From: Methylorubrum rhodesianum
Lineage (GTDB): Bacteria; Pseudomonadota; Alphaproteobacteria; Rhizobiales; Beijerinckiaceae
NCBI RefSeq assembly: GCF_014199985.1
Contig: NZ_JACHOS010000026.1
Span: 1 to 59,571 of the forward strand
Length of the DNA stretch: 59,571 nucleotides
Reading direction: 5' to 3'
The notes beneath the pieces were generated by a model, which made no database searches, was not told where the DNA came from, and saw only the letters and a program-made list of their open reading frames with translations. Positions 1-7,941 of the stretch are shown one piece after another. Both the position numbers and the translations under genes were made by a program. Position 1 is the first letter of the stretch; each line of letters begins with the position of its first letter.

Positions 1-665
1 CGCTCGTTCATCCCGTCGCCGTAGACCGGCAGCGGCTTGCCCTCCAGCGCCGCCAGGATCATCAGCGGGATCAGCTTTTCCGGGAAGTGGCGCGGTCCGT
101 AATTGTTCGAGCAGTTCGTCACCAGCACCGGCAGGCCGTAGGTCTCGTGCCAGGCGCGGGCGAGGTGATCGGAGGCCGCCTTCGACGCCGAGTAGGGCGA
201 GCGCGGGTCGTAGCGGCTCTCCTCGGTGAAGAAGGCGTCCGGCGGCAGCGAGCCGTAGACCTCGTCGGTGGAGACGTGGAGGAAGCGGAAGTTCGCCTTC
301 GCCGCGCCGGACAGGCTCTCCCAGTGGGTGCGGGCGCCGTCGAGCATGACCTGGGTGCCGATGACGTTGGTGCGCACGAAGGCGCCCGGATCGGTGATCG
401 AGCGGTCGACATGGCTCTCGGCGGCCAGATGCATCACCGCGTCCGGCTTGAAGTCGGCGTAGAGGGCGTGGACGCGGGCTGGATCGCAGATGTCGGCCTG
501 TTCCAGGCGGTGGCGCGGATCGTCCGCCAGCGGCTGGAGCGAGATCGGGTTGGCGGCGTAGGTCAGGGCGTCGAGGGTGAGCACCTCGTGGCCGAGATCC
601 TGCACCAGATGCAGCACGAGGGCGGAGCCGATGAAGCCGCAGCCGCCCGTCACCAGAATGCGCAT
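1..665 (-). CDS. rfbB: dTDP-glucose 4,6-dehydratase, N-terminal part (cut by window edge)
   Basis: The product would convert dTDP-glucose to dTDP-4-keto-6-deoxyglucose on the way to dTDP-rhamnose for surface polysaccharide. About 221 codons are present, running off the left edge without a stop. The protein begins MRILVTGGCGFIGSA, the Rossmann GxxGxxG NAD-binding loop of the extended SDR family. It then shows HLAAESHVDRSI, the STDEVYG segment, YSASKAASDH with the YxxxK catalytic pair, and TNCSNNYGPRHFPEKLIP; all of these are RmlB/RfbB hallmarks. The ATG at 663-665 directly precedes the Rossmann strand, and AGGA lies just upstream. The gene is GC-rich, unlike the sequence to its right, so it marks the edge of the native polysaccharide locus; rfbA, C and D are expected beyond the edge. 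Confidence 0.93.
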   Translation of the reverse strand, partial: MRILVTGGCGFIGSALVLHLVQDLGHEVLTLDALTYAANPISLQPLADDPRHRLEQADICDPARVHALYADFKPDAVMHLAAESHVDRSITDPGAFVRTNVIGTQVMLDGARTHWESLSGAAKANFRFLHVSTDEVYGSLPPDAFFTEESRYDPRSPYSASKAASDHLARAWHETYGLPVLVTNCSNNYGPRHFPEKLIPLMILAALEGKPLPVYGDGMNE

Positions 666-1355
666 CGTGTCCTTCCTATATGGCTGTACATACTATGCTG
701 CATACAACAGATGCATAACGATGGGTCGCGCCTACCACTCTGACGGAAAAATGCCCGACTATGTGAGGAAAGAAATGGCATGTTTCCAAAAAACTTTGAA
801 GCGACATGTTTGATAAACGCTAATATTAAGAGTCGTCTCATTATTCAAGCGCCGCATTGCCCCACACATTGGTAAGTATAATGCTCGACGATTTTTTAGC
901 CTAGAAAAGCGCTAGTCATTTCAAAGCGAAAACGCTTTGCCAGCGTGCATTTGATTTGTAAAAGTAACAAATCCACAATCCGCGAAAATTAACATGACAA
1001 TAGATGCCGCGGTTGATTTGAAACGATCGAACAATCTAATCCGTTAGTTCGAGAAAGATACTTCAACCCTTGGCCGATGTCTGCTACGATGAGGCTCAAT
1101 CTGAGCGATTTACCTATCGACAACTTTAATCTCCACAGTTGAATCGCACATCTGCATCCGCGACTGCCGAATTGGCTAGGGAACACAGAAACATAATCAT
1201 CGGCCTAGATCGCGGATTGGAAGCTTCAACGTGTCGATCATTTGAGCCTTCTGCGATGAGGACGATGACCCGAGTTTTCGCATACATTGCAAAGTATTGA
1301 GCTACATCGAATCTATCTAGTAAGTATTTCTTGTCGCCCTGCAAGAGCTGACGCA
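666..1355. other. AT-rich stretch with no convincing gene
   Basis: About 690 bases between rfbB and the orphan at 1356. Short open frames exist on the minus strand (989-1186 and 650-841), but they lack ribosome binding sites and recognisable protein features. A frame at 1126-1452 overlaps the 3' end of the orphan gene and might be its frameshifted continuation. No terminator or repeat is obvious. Confidence 0.4.
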
Positions 1356-1733
1356 CTAAAGACAAGCGCCTTCTTTGACATTTTTCAGGAGCAGAGGAGA
1401 AACTTTTTGTAGACTGTTCTCGCTGAAGGAAAATATCTCCCAGACATTCCAAGTTGAGATATGTAACCGCCGAACTCCTTCCGGAGTATCCACAAGCAAA
1501 TAACGCGCGATCTCACCTTCTGCCTGTACTAAACAAGTGCCTACTCCTAGCTCATATCCGATAGGGATCTCGTTGAGGGCAGGGAACTCCACCAGCCCTT
1601 CAATCTCTGAAAAGAGAGCATCGTAAACTTCAGGCGAAACGATGCGATGCCGCTGCTCATGATACACAAGCCATACATTCGGGTCCCCTGAAACGTAAAT
1701 ACGTTTTCCGGTTATCCTATCGAAACCAAACAC
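1356..1733 (-). CDS. Hypothetical protein, 125 aa
   Basis: I do not recognise a family. The predicted protein starts MFGFDRITGKRIYVSGDP and contains a segment reading VWLVYHEQRHRIVSPEVYD. That segment resembles the short 'V-x-L-x-x-x-x-x-x-R-x-I-x-x-P-x-x-Y' unit seen in some extracellular or cell-surface proteins; this resemblance is weak. There is no signal peptide or membrane segment. It lies downstream of the large glycosyltransferase on the same strand with a 69-base gap, so co-transcription is possible. Composition is AT-rich like its neighbours. The C-terminus may be altered by a frameshift, because another minus-strand frame (1126-1452) continues open across its stop. Confidence 0.5.
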   Translation of the reverse strand: MFGFDRITGKRIYVSGDPNVWLVYHEQRHRIVSPEVYDALFSEIEGLVEFPALNEIPIGYELGVGTCLVQAEGEIARYLLVDTPEGVRRLHISTWNVWEIFSFSENSLQKVSPLLLKNVKEGACL

Positions 1734-1802
1734 TTTATGACACTCCTATATCTCGGCTAGCGCCCACCAGATAAATACGACAGCACATTTTCTTACCTAG
1801 CA

Positions 1803-4154
1803 CTAGTCATGATCATAATAGAATTTTTCAGATTGCCAGCTCGCGGCACAAGGTATCATAGAAGTATTGTTTCCATCGTTACTTAAGGACATCAGAAATT
1901 CATTTAATTCAGACGGCTTCAGGTTGTATGACAGGGGCAACACAGTTCCAAACCGAGCTTCTCGCACTCTTGCAGCCTGCGCCCCAATATCGAATACTAC
2001 AGGATGAAGATTCGATTCAAATGCAATATCAAGAGTATAACAATGTGTTTCAGGCCAAATAGATGGCAAAAGTATCACGTCTGGACGATCGGTCCGCAAC
2101 ATACTGTGGATCTCATCCTCGAGGTATCTTCCTGTAACTTCCATGTTGGGAAATTGAGCTAGCTCTTGGCGGTCACTGTAGCCATAAAGTTTAAATTTTA
2201 GAGGCAGTTGGCGGTTGTATGCATCAGCAGCAATGCGCAACAACAAGCTAGAGCCTTTATGCGGACCAATTGCTCCGACGATAGCAACTTTCTTCAGCTG
2301 ATTACCGGGGGGCACTGTGAAATTAATGCTATTGCTTGAGATATTTCGACCCCCGAAATGCTTTCGAACTATGACGCTGTTTACATCAGGCATATATTTT
2401 TTTAGGCGACCGGTCACATCTTCATGGGGGACAATTATCCTTCGAACCTTCTTGAATAAATCGCTATAAATTGAGCGCCATTCGGTTATATTCGTTCCTG
2501 CGAGCGAGTCAGCCTCTTTGCTAAGACAATGCAGACAGTAATCTTCAGAGATACTATCGCAATACATACCACTCCAATCAGTCATAGTAATCTTAGGGCA
2601 AATACTGGCATAATCATGGGCGGTATAATACAAAGGCAAGCCAGTCTCGCTCAATGCGATGCAGAATTGAGCGATGCTTGGTAGATCGAAATCAAGCAAG
2701 GAGTGGATATGGACGAAGTCAAGCTTCAACTGACTGGCAAAGTCAAGAAGTCGCGTCCTGTCGTGCATAGCGATGGTGGGCAAGTTAGGGAATTCATGTA
2801 AACCTAAGCCAGAAAATAGGACGGTATTAGCCTCGCCTGGCCGACAATGAATTATGATGAAATCTTCATGATTAAGTCTTTCTGCAAGATCTTTAATATG
2901 CCTATCTGTCCCGCCACCACGCCCGTGTTCTATAAACAATACACGCTTTTTTGCAGCAGAAATACGCTGCAAATCGACATTTCTTCTGGCTTCGAGCAGT
3001 GAGTCTTCAGCAATGAAAGCTTGCACTTCTGCGTCGTATTCAGGATGTACACTTAGCAAAGCCGCATAGCCGGCCGCTTTACTTGCTAAGGCTGAGTCGT
3101 GAAAGGAGATTTCACCTGTATGCCGAACGAAGATGTCCCACGCTGCGAGATTTTGCCATCCAGACTTTTCTGCACGACGACAGAAATCATTCTCCTCGCC
3201 GTATCCACGCCCAAAAAGATCAACATTGAAGACGCCAATGTGTTCGATGCAGCTTCGATTAACATAGAAACAGAAGCCGACTCCGGTTATTATTGACGAT
3301 GAACGTCTATAGTTTCCAAGGCGAAACATTCGATCGAGATCTTCATAATCCGTTTCTAAGTCGGTGTTGTTATTTGCAAGGTAGTAAGGATATGATAGGA
3401 TAGTTGCATTATTTGAAAACGGCGTCACAGTGCCAATATTTTGCTCCTTTTTTGCATGATAACGCAGTCGATCAAGCCAATCGCCGTATACTATGGTATC
3501 GGAATTGAGTAGCACGACGTCTCGATAACGGCTCAATAACATGCCGCGGTTGGTTGTGCCAACAAATCCCAAATTTGTAGTGTTGCGCAAAAGATAGATA
3601 TGTCCGGCTGCTGAAAGCATATCCAGCATTTCAGATAATTTTGCGTCGGGGCTTTGGTCATCAATGACAATCAATCTATACGGAGTTTCATTACATGATT
3701 TTAAGACTGAAAATATACATGCTAATGTATCATCATATCCCCTGTATACAGGAATAATGATATCAACAACTTCTATTGAGTCTGCAGCCGACGCTTCAGA
3801 GTTGCATCCTCTGATAGAATTCCAATCATCATCGAGCGGGGCTTGAGGCTTCACAGAAATCGCACCTTTTCCTAAGCGGATCTCTCGACCTTCTATGCGC
3901 CCATATTCTATATAGTGAGTCAAAGGGTTAATGCCCTCGACACGAACATCTGAATTATGCTGCAGATAAAACCTCGTATCAAAAAAACGTGACGGATTTA
4001 AGTTTTTCTTCCATCCTACAGTGTCGAAGTGATCGAATGCAGTTTTGTTATCTGGAAAGATCTCGCCTGCCTGAACAGCATAATAATGACTGTCGAAAAG
4101 CCCAAGCTTGAATGCTTTATCCAGCATGTCTTGCGCCAACCTCATCGATACCAA
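1803..4154 (-). CDS. Two-domain glycosyltransferase (GT2 + GT4-like), 783 aa
   Basis: A probable cytoplasmic surface-polysaccharide glycosyltransferase with two catalytic modules. Residues about 18-92 hold two tandem 'FD..(Y/F)Y...N/G' units, the second reading FDTRFYLQHNSDV followed by NPLTHYIEYGRIEGRE; such units precede glycosyltransferase domains in polysaccharide loci. A GT2 (GT-A) domain runs from about 129 (VDIIIPVYRGYDDT) to about 350. It has IDDQSPD, the nucleotide/metal-binding NSDT at about 217-220, and GYGEENDFCRRA as the catalytic ED region. From about 402 (RVLFIEHGRGGGTDRHI) to the end is a GT-B/GT4-like half with VAIVGAIGPHKG and LLPSIWPETHCYTLDIA. Acceptor and sugar are unknown. 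The gene lies 12 bases downstream of the coiled-coil gene, suggesting an operon, and is strongly AT-rich relative to the window. Confidence 0.85.
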   Translation of the reverse strand: MVSMRLAQDMLDKAFKLGLFDSHYYAVQAGEIFPDNKTAFDHFDTVGWKKNLNPSRFFDTRFYLQHNSDVRVEGINPLTHYIEYGRIEGREIRLGKGAISVKPQAPLDDDWNSIRGCNSEASAADSIEVVDIIIPVYRGYDDTLACIFSVLKSCNETPYRLIVIDDQSPDAKLSEMLDMLSAAGHIYLLRNTTNLGFVGTTNRGMLLSRYRDVVLLNSDTIVYGDWLDRLRYHAKKEQNIGTVTPFSNNATILSYPYYLANNNTDLETDYEDLDRMFRLGNYRRSSSIITGVGFCFYVNRSCIEHIGVFNVDLFGRGYGEENDFCRRAEKSGWQNLAAWDIFVRHTGEISFHDSALASKAAGYAALLSVHPEYDAEVQAFIAEDSLLEARRNVDLQRISAAKKRVLFIEHGRGGGTDRHIKDLAERLNHEDFIIIHCRPGEANTVLFSGLGLHEFPNLPTIAMHDRTRLLDFASQLKLDFVHIHSLLDFDLPSIAQFCIALSETGLPLYYTAHDYASICPKITMTDWSGMYCDSISEDYCLHCLSKEADSLAGTNITEWRSIYSDLFKKVRRIIVPHEDVTGRLKKYMPDVNSVIVRKHFGGRNISSNSINFTVPPGNQLKKVAIVGAIGPHKGSSLLLRIAADAYNRQLPLKFKLYGYSDRQELAQFPNMEVTGRYLEDEIHSMLRTDRPDVILLPSIWPETHCYTLDIAFESNLHPVVFDIGAQAARVREARFGTVLPLSYNLKPSELNEFLMSLSNDGNNTSMIPCAASWQSEKFYYDHD

Positions 4155-4166
4155 TCTCCGTCAAAT

Positions 4167-4913
4167 TTAGATTTTATTAATCTTAAAGCGCAATTTCGAA
4201 AAAAGTTTTCTCGTCTCTCCAATCGCACTTCGACGTCCAATGTTTTCGGCTTGGCGCTTATATAAATCTAATTTGATTTTCATTTTTTCCAACTCGGTTT
4301 TGATTTCCGTTAGCTCGGAATTTTCAGCTCTATCTTTGTTTTCTATCCCTGTGTTGAAGCTTTTGACCCACCGTTGATAATGTTCTTTTGACTTCATATT
4401 TTCTATGTAGTTTACTACCATCTCCAGTCTCTCAGCGAACGAGCGCGAAGGATCCCGTGTTTCGAAATGCGATTGTAGTTCTGCTAGTTGCGCCAGTCGT
4501 TGCTCAAGTTGATTCATTGCTAAGCCCTTGAAAACGCTCGCTTCCTGGGCCTGAATTAGGGCGGCACGTAGATCCGCATTTTCAATCGCTTCTAACAGAC
4601 GCATTCCCTCATAGTCCTTATTGATTTTGTTCGAATTTGGATGGTTGAGGGATCCAATTTTTTCGTGAATGTCACTCAGCTTTGCAAGTACTTCTCTCAT
4701 GGAAGAATGTAGCGAATCTTTTCGCCCATCCGGCCTATCACTTGATCTAATTAGATCATTGCCATATAGATCATATCTAGTCGGAAGAGATGCCACTGTG
4801 CTCCTCACCGAATCAATTGCTGCATTGATATCTTCAATATGCGCAGAATGATTGCCGCGTTCTGGTGAAAAATTGCCGTGCTCTTTCATGTTGATCATTC
4901 TGCTTCCAGCCAT
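4167..4913 (-). CDS. Hypothetical coiled-coil protein, 248 aa
   Basis: No family is recognised. The sequence is hydrophilic with no signal peptide or membrane segment. Long heptad-like stretches (around MREVLAKLSDIHEKIGSL, LEQRLAQLAELQSHFETR and LTEIKTELEKMKIKLDLY) predict coiled coil over most of the middle and C-terminal part. The C-terminus is basic (ending SKLRFKINKI). It immediately precedes the two-domain glycosyltransferase on the same strand with a 12-base gap. Long coiled coils next to polysaccharide glycosyltransferases often act as scaffolds or chain-length rulers (inference). The start could instead be the internal Met at residue 7 or 9, since no strong ribosome binding site decides it. 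Confidence 0.6.
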   Translation of the reverse strand: MAGSRMINMKEHGNFSPERGNHSAHIEDINAAIDSVRSTVASLPTRYDLYGNDLIRSSDRPDGRKDSLHSSMREVLAKLSDIHEKIGSLNHPNSNKINKDYEGMRLLEAIENADLRAALIQAQEASVFKGLAMNQLEQRLAQLAELQSHFETRDPSRSFAERLEMVVNYIENMKSKEHYQRWVKSFNTGIENKDRAENSELTEIKTELEKMKIKLDLYKRQAENIGRRSAIGETRKLFSKLRFKINKI

Positions 4914-5490
4914 GCTGTTCCAATAGAATTAAATGTAAATACGTTCTCGCTCAGGGCATATAAGCGACAAACTATTTACAATCGTAACTTGAGCGGACGC
5001 ATGACGCGCGCGTCTATCTCACCTTCTTATATTGCTTTACCACGGCCATAAAGGTGTTCATCAAAAATGCAAGGCTTGACCACGGAGCTCGGCTGTAAAG
5101 CCTGCGGTCTTGCCCTCGCTCGCCACATCGGCTCGGCGGAATGCGAGGTCTAGGAGCCGTGAGTTCCAGTCAAAGGAAGCGGAGCCGAGCAATAGCTCGT
5201 CGCAATCGGCCAGTCTTGCGTAATTAGTAAGCAGGCCGTCTAAATGGCTCGTAAAACCTTGCATATGTATATCTAATCAGATCCCGAAGCTTTCCAGTGG
5301 TCGTCTGTGATAGAAATTACCTTCGTGTTCAGCAGTCGAGATCGGCAGCGGCCGAAGCTGGTGGATGCATTTCTCAGCATCTATCGAGCCCGTCATAATC
5401 TAAAATTCTGGCGCTCCAGCGCTACGATCTACTCACACTCGTTCGCAGTGACAGCCCAGAAAATTTCGCTCTGCCATGTAATCAAAAAAC
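4914..5490. other. Intergenic stretch between coiled-coil gene and tRNA-Ser
   Basis: About 577 bases. A 67-codon minus-strand frame at 5061-5264 (MQGFTSHLDGLLTNYARLAD...) is open, matches nothing I recognise and has an in-frame start but no good ribosome binding site. Composition rises towards the window average from about 5080. This is where a degraded integration junction would be expected, but I see no repeat of the tRNA 3' end. Confidence 0.4.
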
Positions 5491-5580
5491 TGGCGGAAGG
5501 GGTGGGATTCGAACCCACGGTGGAGTTGCCCCCACGGCGGTTTTCAAGACCGCTGCCTTAAACCACTCGGCCACCCTTCC
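5491..5580 (-). tRNA. tRNA-Ser (anticodon UGA)
   Basis: On the minus strand the sequence starts GGAAGGG and ends CCCTTCCGCCA, giving a 7-bp acceptor stem, a G discriminator and an encoded CCA (complement at 5491-5493). The anticodon loop reads CTTGAAA with anticodon TGA (complement at 5544-5546), decoding UCA/UCG. The T arm has GGTTCGAATCC. A long variable arm (about GTGGGGGCAACTCCAC) is the class II feature of tRNA-Ser. The 3' end faces the AT-rich segment to the left. Confidence 0.97.
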
Positions 5581-5732
5581 GCTTCCGCTCGGAGCTGCGC
5601 GATCGCCGCCGGCCCCGGCGGTGGAATCTGTCTATGACCGCGCGGGGATCAGCGTCAACGTGCGATGTGCGGTTCGGCGCTTCGCGGGCGGCGGGCCCGG
5701 GGTGGTCACGGGAGGGCGACGGAGCGCGAGGA

Positions 5733-7901
5733 TCAGGCGGGCTTCAGGCGCGAGAGCTGATCGAGGCCCGCGCGGTCGTGGAGCAGCGCGAAGCGCTCCT
5801 TCGGGGTCAGCCAGGTCCGTGCTTCCGTCAGGGACTCCGCCTCCACGATCTTGGCGCGGGCCAAGGTGTGATCGGCGTCGATGTGACCGCGCGGACGGGG
5901 CCTACCCTCGGGGAGCATCGCCGCGTGGGCTTGGGCGAGGGCGGCGTCGGCGTGGAGGGCGGCGAGCGCGTCCGCGTCGTCGAAGCCGCGCGCCGCGTTG
6001 CGGCGGGCGAGTTCGCCCGCGCGCTGCGCGATGGCCGGCGGCGCCTGCTCCTCGGGGGTGACCAGCAGGCCGCGGCCCTTCAGGGCGAGGCCGAGCGCCA
6101 GCTGCCCGCTCGCCCAGGAGAGCGGGATCGCCAGAACGAGGCCGAGGATCGTCGGCGACATCCACAGGAACAGGGAGGTGGCGATGGCGAAGGCCGCAAC
6201 GCCGGTGACGAGGCCGAGGCCGGTATGCCAGCGGTGGCGGCGCACGATGTCCGAGACCGGAATCGAGCCGTCGTCGCGGCGCTGCGGGTTCCAGCCGGTG
6301 TCGCGTCCGGCCAGGATCTGGAACACCGAGCCCGACTGGATCAGCATCGCGATCGGGGCGATCAGCGCCGAGAGCAGGATCTCGATCAGGAACGACAGGG
6401 TCAGCCGCCCGGCCCCGCCGCTCGCCCGCCGCGTCTCGGCATCGAGCAGCGCGAGGATGAGGCCGAGAACTTTCGGGGCGAGCAGGATGCCCATGGTCAG
6501 GGCGAAGAGCTGGAGCGCGCGCACGGGGTCGAAGCGCGGCCAGACCGGATAGAGGCCGAACTCGGCCGAAAAATATTCCGGGCGCACCCAGGCGGTCTGC
6601 AGCACGATGACGATGCCGATCACGAGTTGCGCAAGCCAGAGCGGCGAGGCGACGTAGCCGGCGATGCCGGTCGCGAAGTGCTGGCGCGAGGCGGGCGCGA
6701 GGCCCGCCGCGCCGATGATGCGGGCATGCTGAAGGTTGCCTTGCGCCCAGCGCCGGTCGCGCACGGCGAGGTCGATCAGCGAGGGCGGGCTCTCCTCGTA
6801 GGAGCCCTCCAGGCGCGGCAGCATGGTCACGCCCCAGCCGGCGCGGCGGATCAGCGCCGCCTCGACGAAGTCGTGGCTGAGGATGTGGCCGCCGAAGGGC
6901 GGGCGGCCCTTGAGGTCCGGCAGGCCGGCGGCCTCGGCGAAGGCCCGCATCCGGATGATCGCGTTGTGGCCCCAGTAATTGCCGTCGCGGCCCGACCAGA
7001 CCGAGAGGCCGGTGGCGATGACGGGGCCGTAGATACGCGCGGCGAATTGCTGGAGCCGGGCGAACAGCGTGTTGCGGTTGATGATGAGCGGCAGGCTCTG
7101 GATGATGCCGGCCTGCGGATCCGCTTCCATCGCGGCGGCGAGCCGCACGATGCACGCGCCGGTGAGCAGGCTGTCGGCATCGAGCACCAGCATGTGGTCG
7201 TAGGCCCCGCCCCAGCCGGTGACGAAATCGGCGATGTTGCCGGCCTTGCGGTGATGGTTCTTTTCCCGGTGGCGGTAGTAGAGGCGGGCCTCGGGCCCGA
7301 GTTCCTCGCGCAGGGCCAGGAAGGCGCGCTCCTCGGCGATCCAGGCATCGGCCTGGGTCGAGTCGGACAGGACGAACCAATCGAAATGGCGCCCGAGGCC
7401 GGTGGCCTCGACGGCCTCGTGCATCGCCTGGAGCCCGGCGAAGACCCGGGCGCTGCCCTCGTTGTAGACCGGCATGACGATGGCGGTGCGAGTGGCGAGC
7501 CCGGTCGGGAGCGGGGCCGGAGGCTCGCGCCGCAGCAGCGCCGCGAAGCCGAGAAGCGCGGCGGTGAAGGCCAGGGCGATCCAGGAGAAGTTCAGGACGA
7601 ACAGCACCAGCAGCACGTACTGGAGCCACGTGGTGCCGCCGGAGACCGAGATCACCTCGTACATCTGCCAGCCGCCGTAGGCGGTCAGCGCGGCCGCGCC
7701 GCCGAACACGAACAGACGCGCCAGCAGCGGGCCGCCGCCGCCGTCGCGGCGCGTCGCGGGCCGGGTGCGCAGGTCCTGCACCGGCATCGTCAGCGGCGCC
7801 CGCTGCGGCATCGCGGCCCGACCGAGGCTCGCCTCGGCACGATCCTCCACCGGCGCGGGGCGGTCCATCACGGTCGAGACGCTGGCGGCGGGGTCGGGCA
7901 T
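5733..7901 (-). CDS. opgH: Glucans biosynthesis glucosyltransferase OpgH (MdoH)
   Basis: An inner-membrane, processive GT2 enzyme that builds the beta-glucan backbone of osmoregulated periplasmic glucans from UDP-glucose. The 722-residue protein has an N-terminal cytosolic tail, membrane segments (about LLARLFVFGGAAALTAYGG and LLVLFVLNFSWIALAFTA), and a cytoplasmic GT2 domain with IVMPVYNEG, the DADSLLTG metal motif and RDRRWAQGNLQH (the QxxRW equivalent). Several C-terminal membrane helices follow. The start is the ATG at 7899-7901, preceded by GGAG six bases upstream. A longer upstream frame exists but overlaps opgG and has no ribosome binding site. It lies 40 bases downstream of opgG, forming the usual opgGH operon. 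Confidence 0.95.
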   Translation of the reverse strand: MPDPAASVSTVMDRPAPVEDRAEASLGRAAMPQRAPLTMPVQDLRTRPATRRDGGGGPLLARLFVFGGAAALTAYGGWQMYEVISVSGGTTWLQYVLLVLFVLNFSWIALAFTAALLGFAALLRREPPAPLPTGLATRTAIVMPVYNEGSARVFAGLQAMHEAVEATGLGRHFDWFVLSDSTQADAWIAEERAFLALREELGPEARLYYRHREKNHHRKAGNIADFVTGWGGAYDHMLVLDADSLLTGACIVRLAAAMEADPQAGIIQSLPLIINRNTLFARLQQFAARIYGPVIATGLSVWSGRDGNYWGHNAIIRMRAFAEAAGLPDLKGRPPFGGHILSHDFVEAALIRRAGWGVTMLPRLEGSYEESPPSLIDLAVRDRRWAQGNLQHARIIGAAGLAPASRQHFATGIAGYVASPLWLAQLVIGIVIVLQTAWVRPEYFSAEFGLYPVWPRFDPVRALQLFALTMGILLAPKVLGLILALLDAETRRASGGAGRLTLSFLIEILLSALIAPIAMLIQSGSVFQILAGRDTGWNPQRRDDGSIPVSDIVRRHRWHTGLGLVTGVAAFAIATSLFLWMSPTILGLVLAIPLSWASGQLALGLALKGRGLLVTPEEQAPPAIAQRAGELARRNAARGFDDADALAALHADAALAQAHAAMLPEGRPRPRGHIDADHTLARAKIVEAESLTEARTWLTPKERFALLHDRAGLDQLSRLKPA

Positions 7902-7941
7902 CGTTGCTCCGGCGAGGATTCGGGGGAGGGCCGGGAAGGAT

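Larger units (their letters stand above)
666..5490. other. Low-GC segment abutting tRNA-Ser 3' end (putative island)
   Basis: The base composition changes abruptly just right of the rfbB start, becoming AT-rich with poly-A/T tracts and AT-ending codons. It returns to high GC at the tRNA-Ser gene at 5491. The segment carries a glycosyltransferase, a coiled-coil protein and an orphan protein. It lies on the 3' side of the minus-strand tRNA, the side where tRNA-targeting integrases insert. I found no integrase gene and no second copy of the tRNA 3' end inside the window, so transfer by integration is inference. An alternative is a locally exchanged O-antigen or exopolysaccharide cassette. Confidence 0.5.

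Noticed and set aside
5061..5264. 67-codon minus-strand frame near tRNA-Ser, considered as transposase or integrase remnant
   Set aside because: No recombinase motif (no R-H-R-Y or DDE) could be seen and no ribosome binding site; left as part of an intergenic region.
5307..5561. 84-codon plus-strand frame ending in EGVGFEPTVELPPRRFS
   Set aside because: The C-terminal part is the well-known spurious translation of a tRNA gene.
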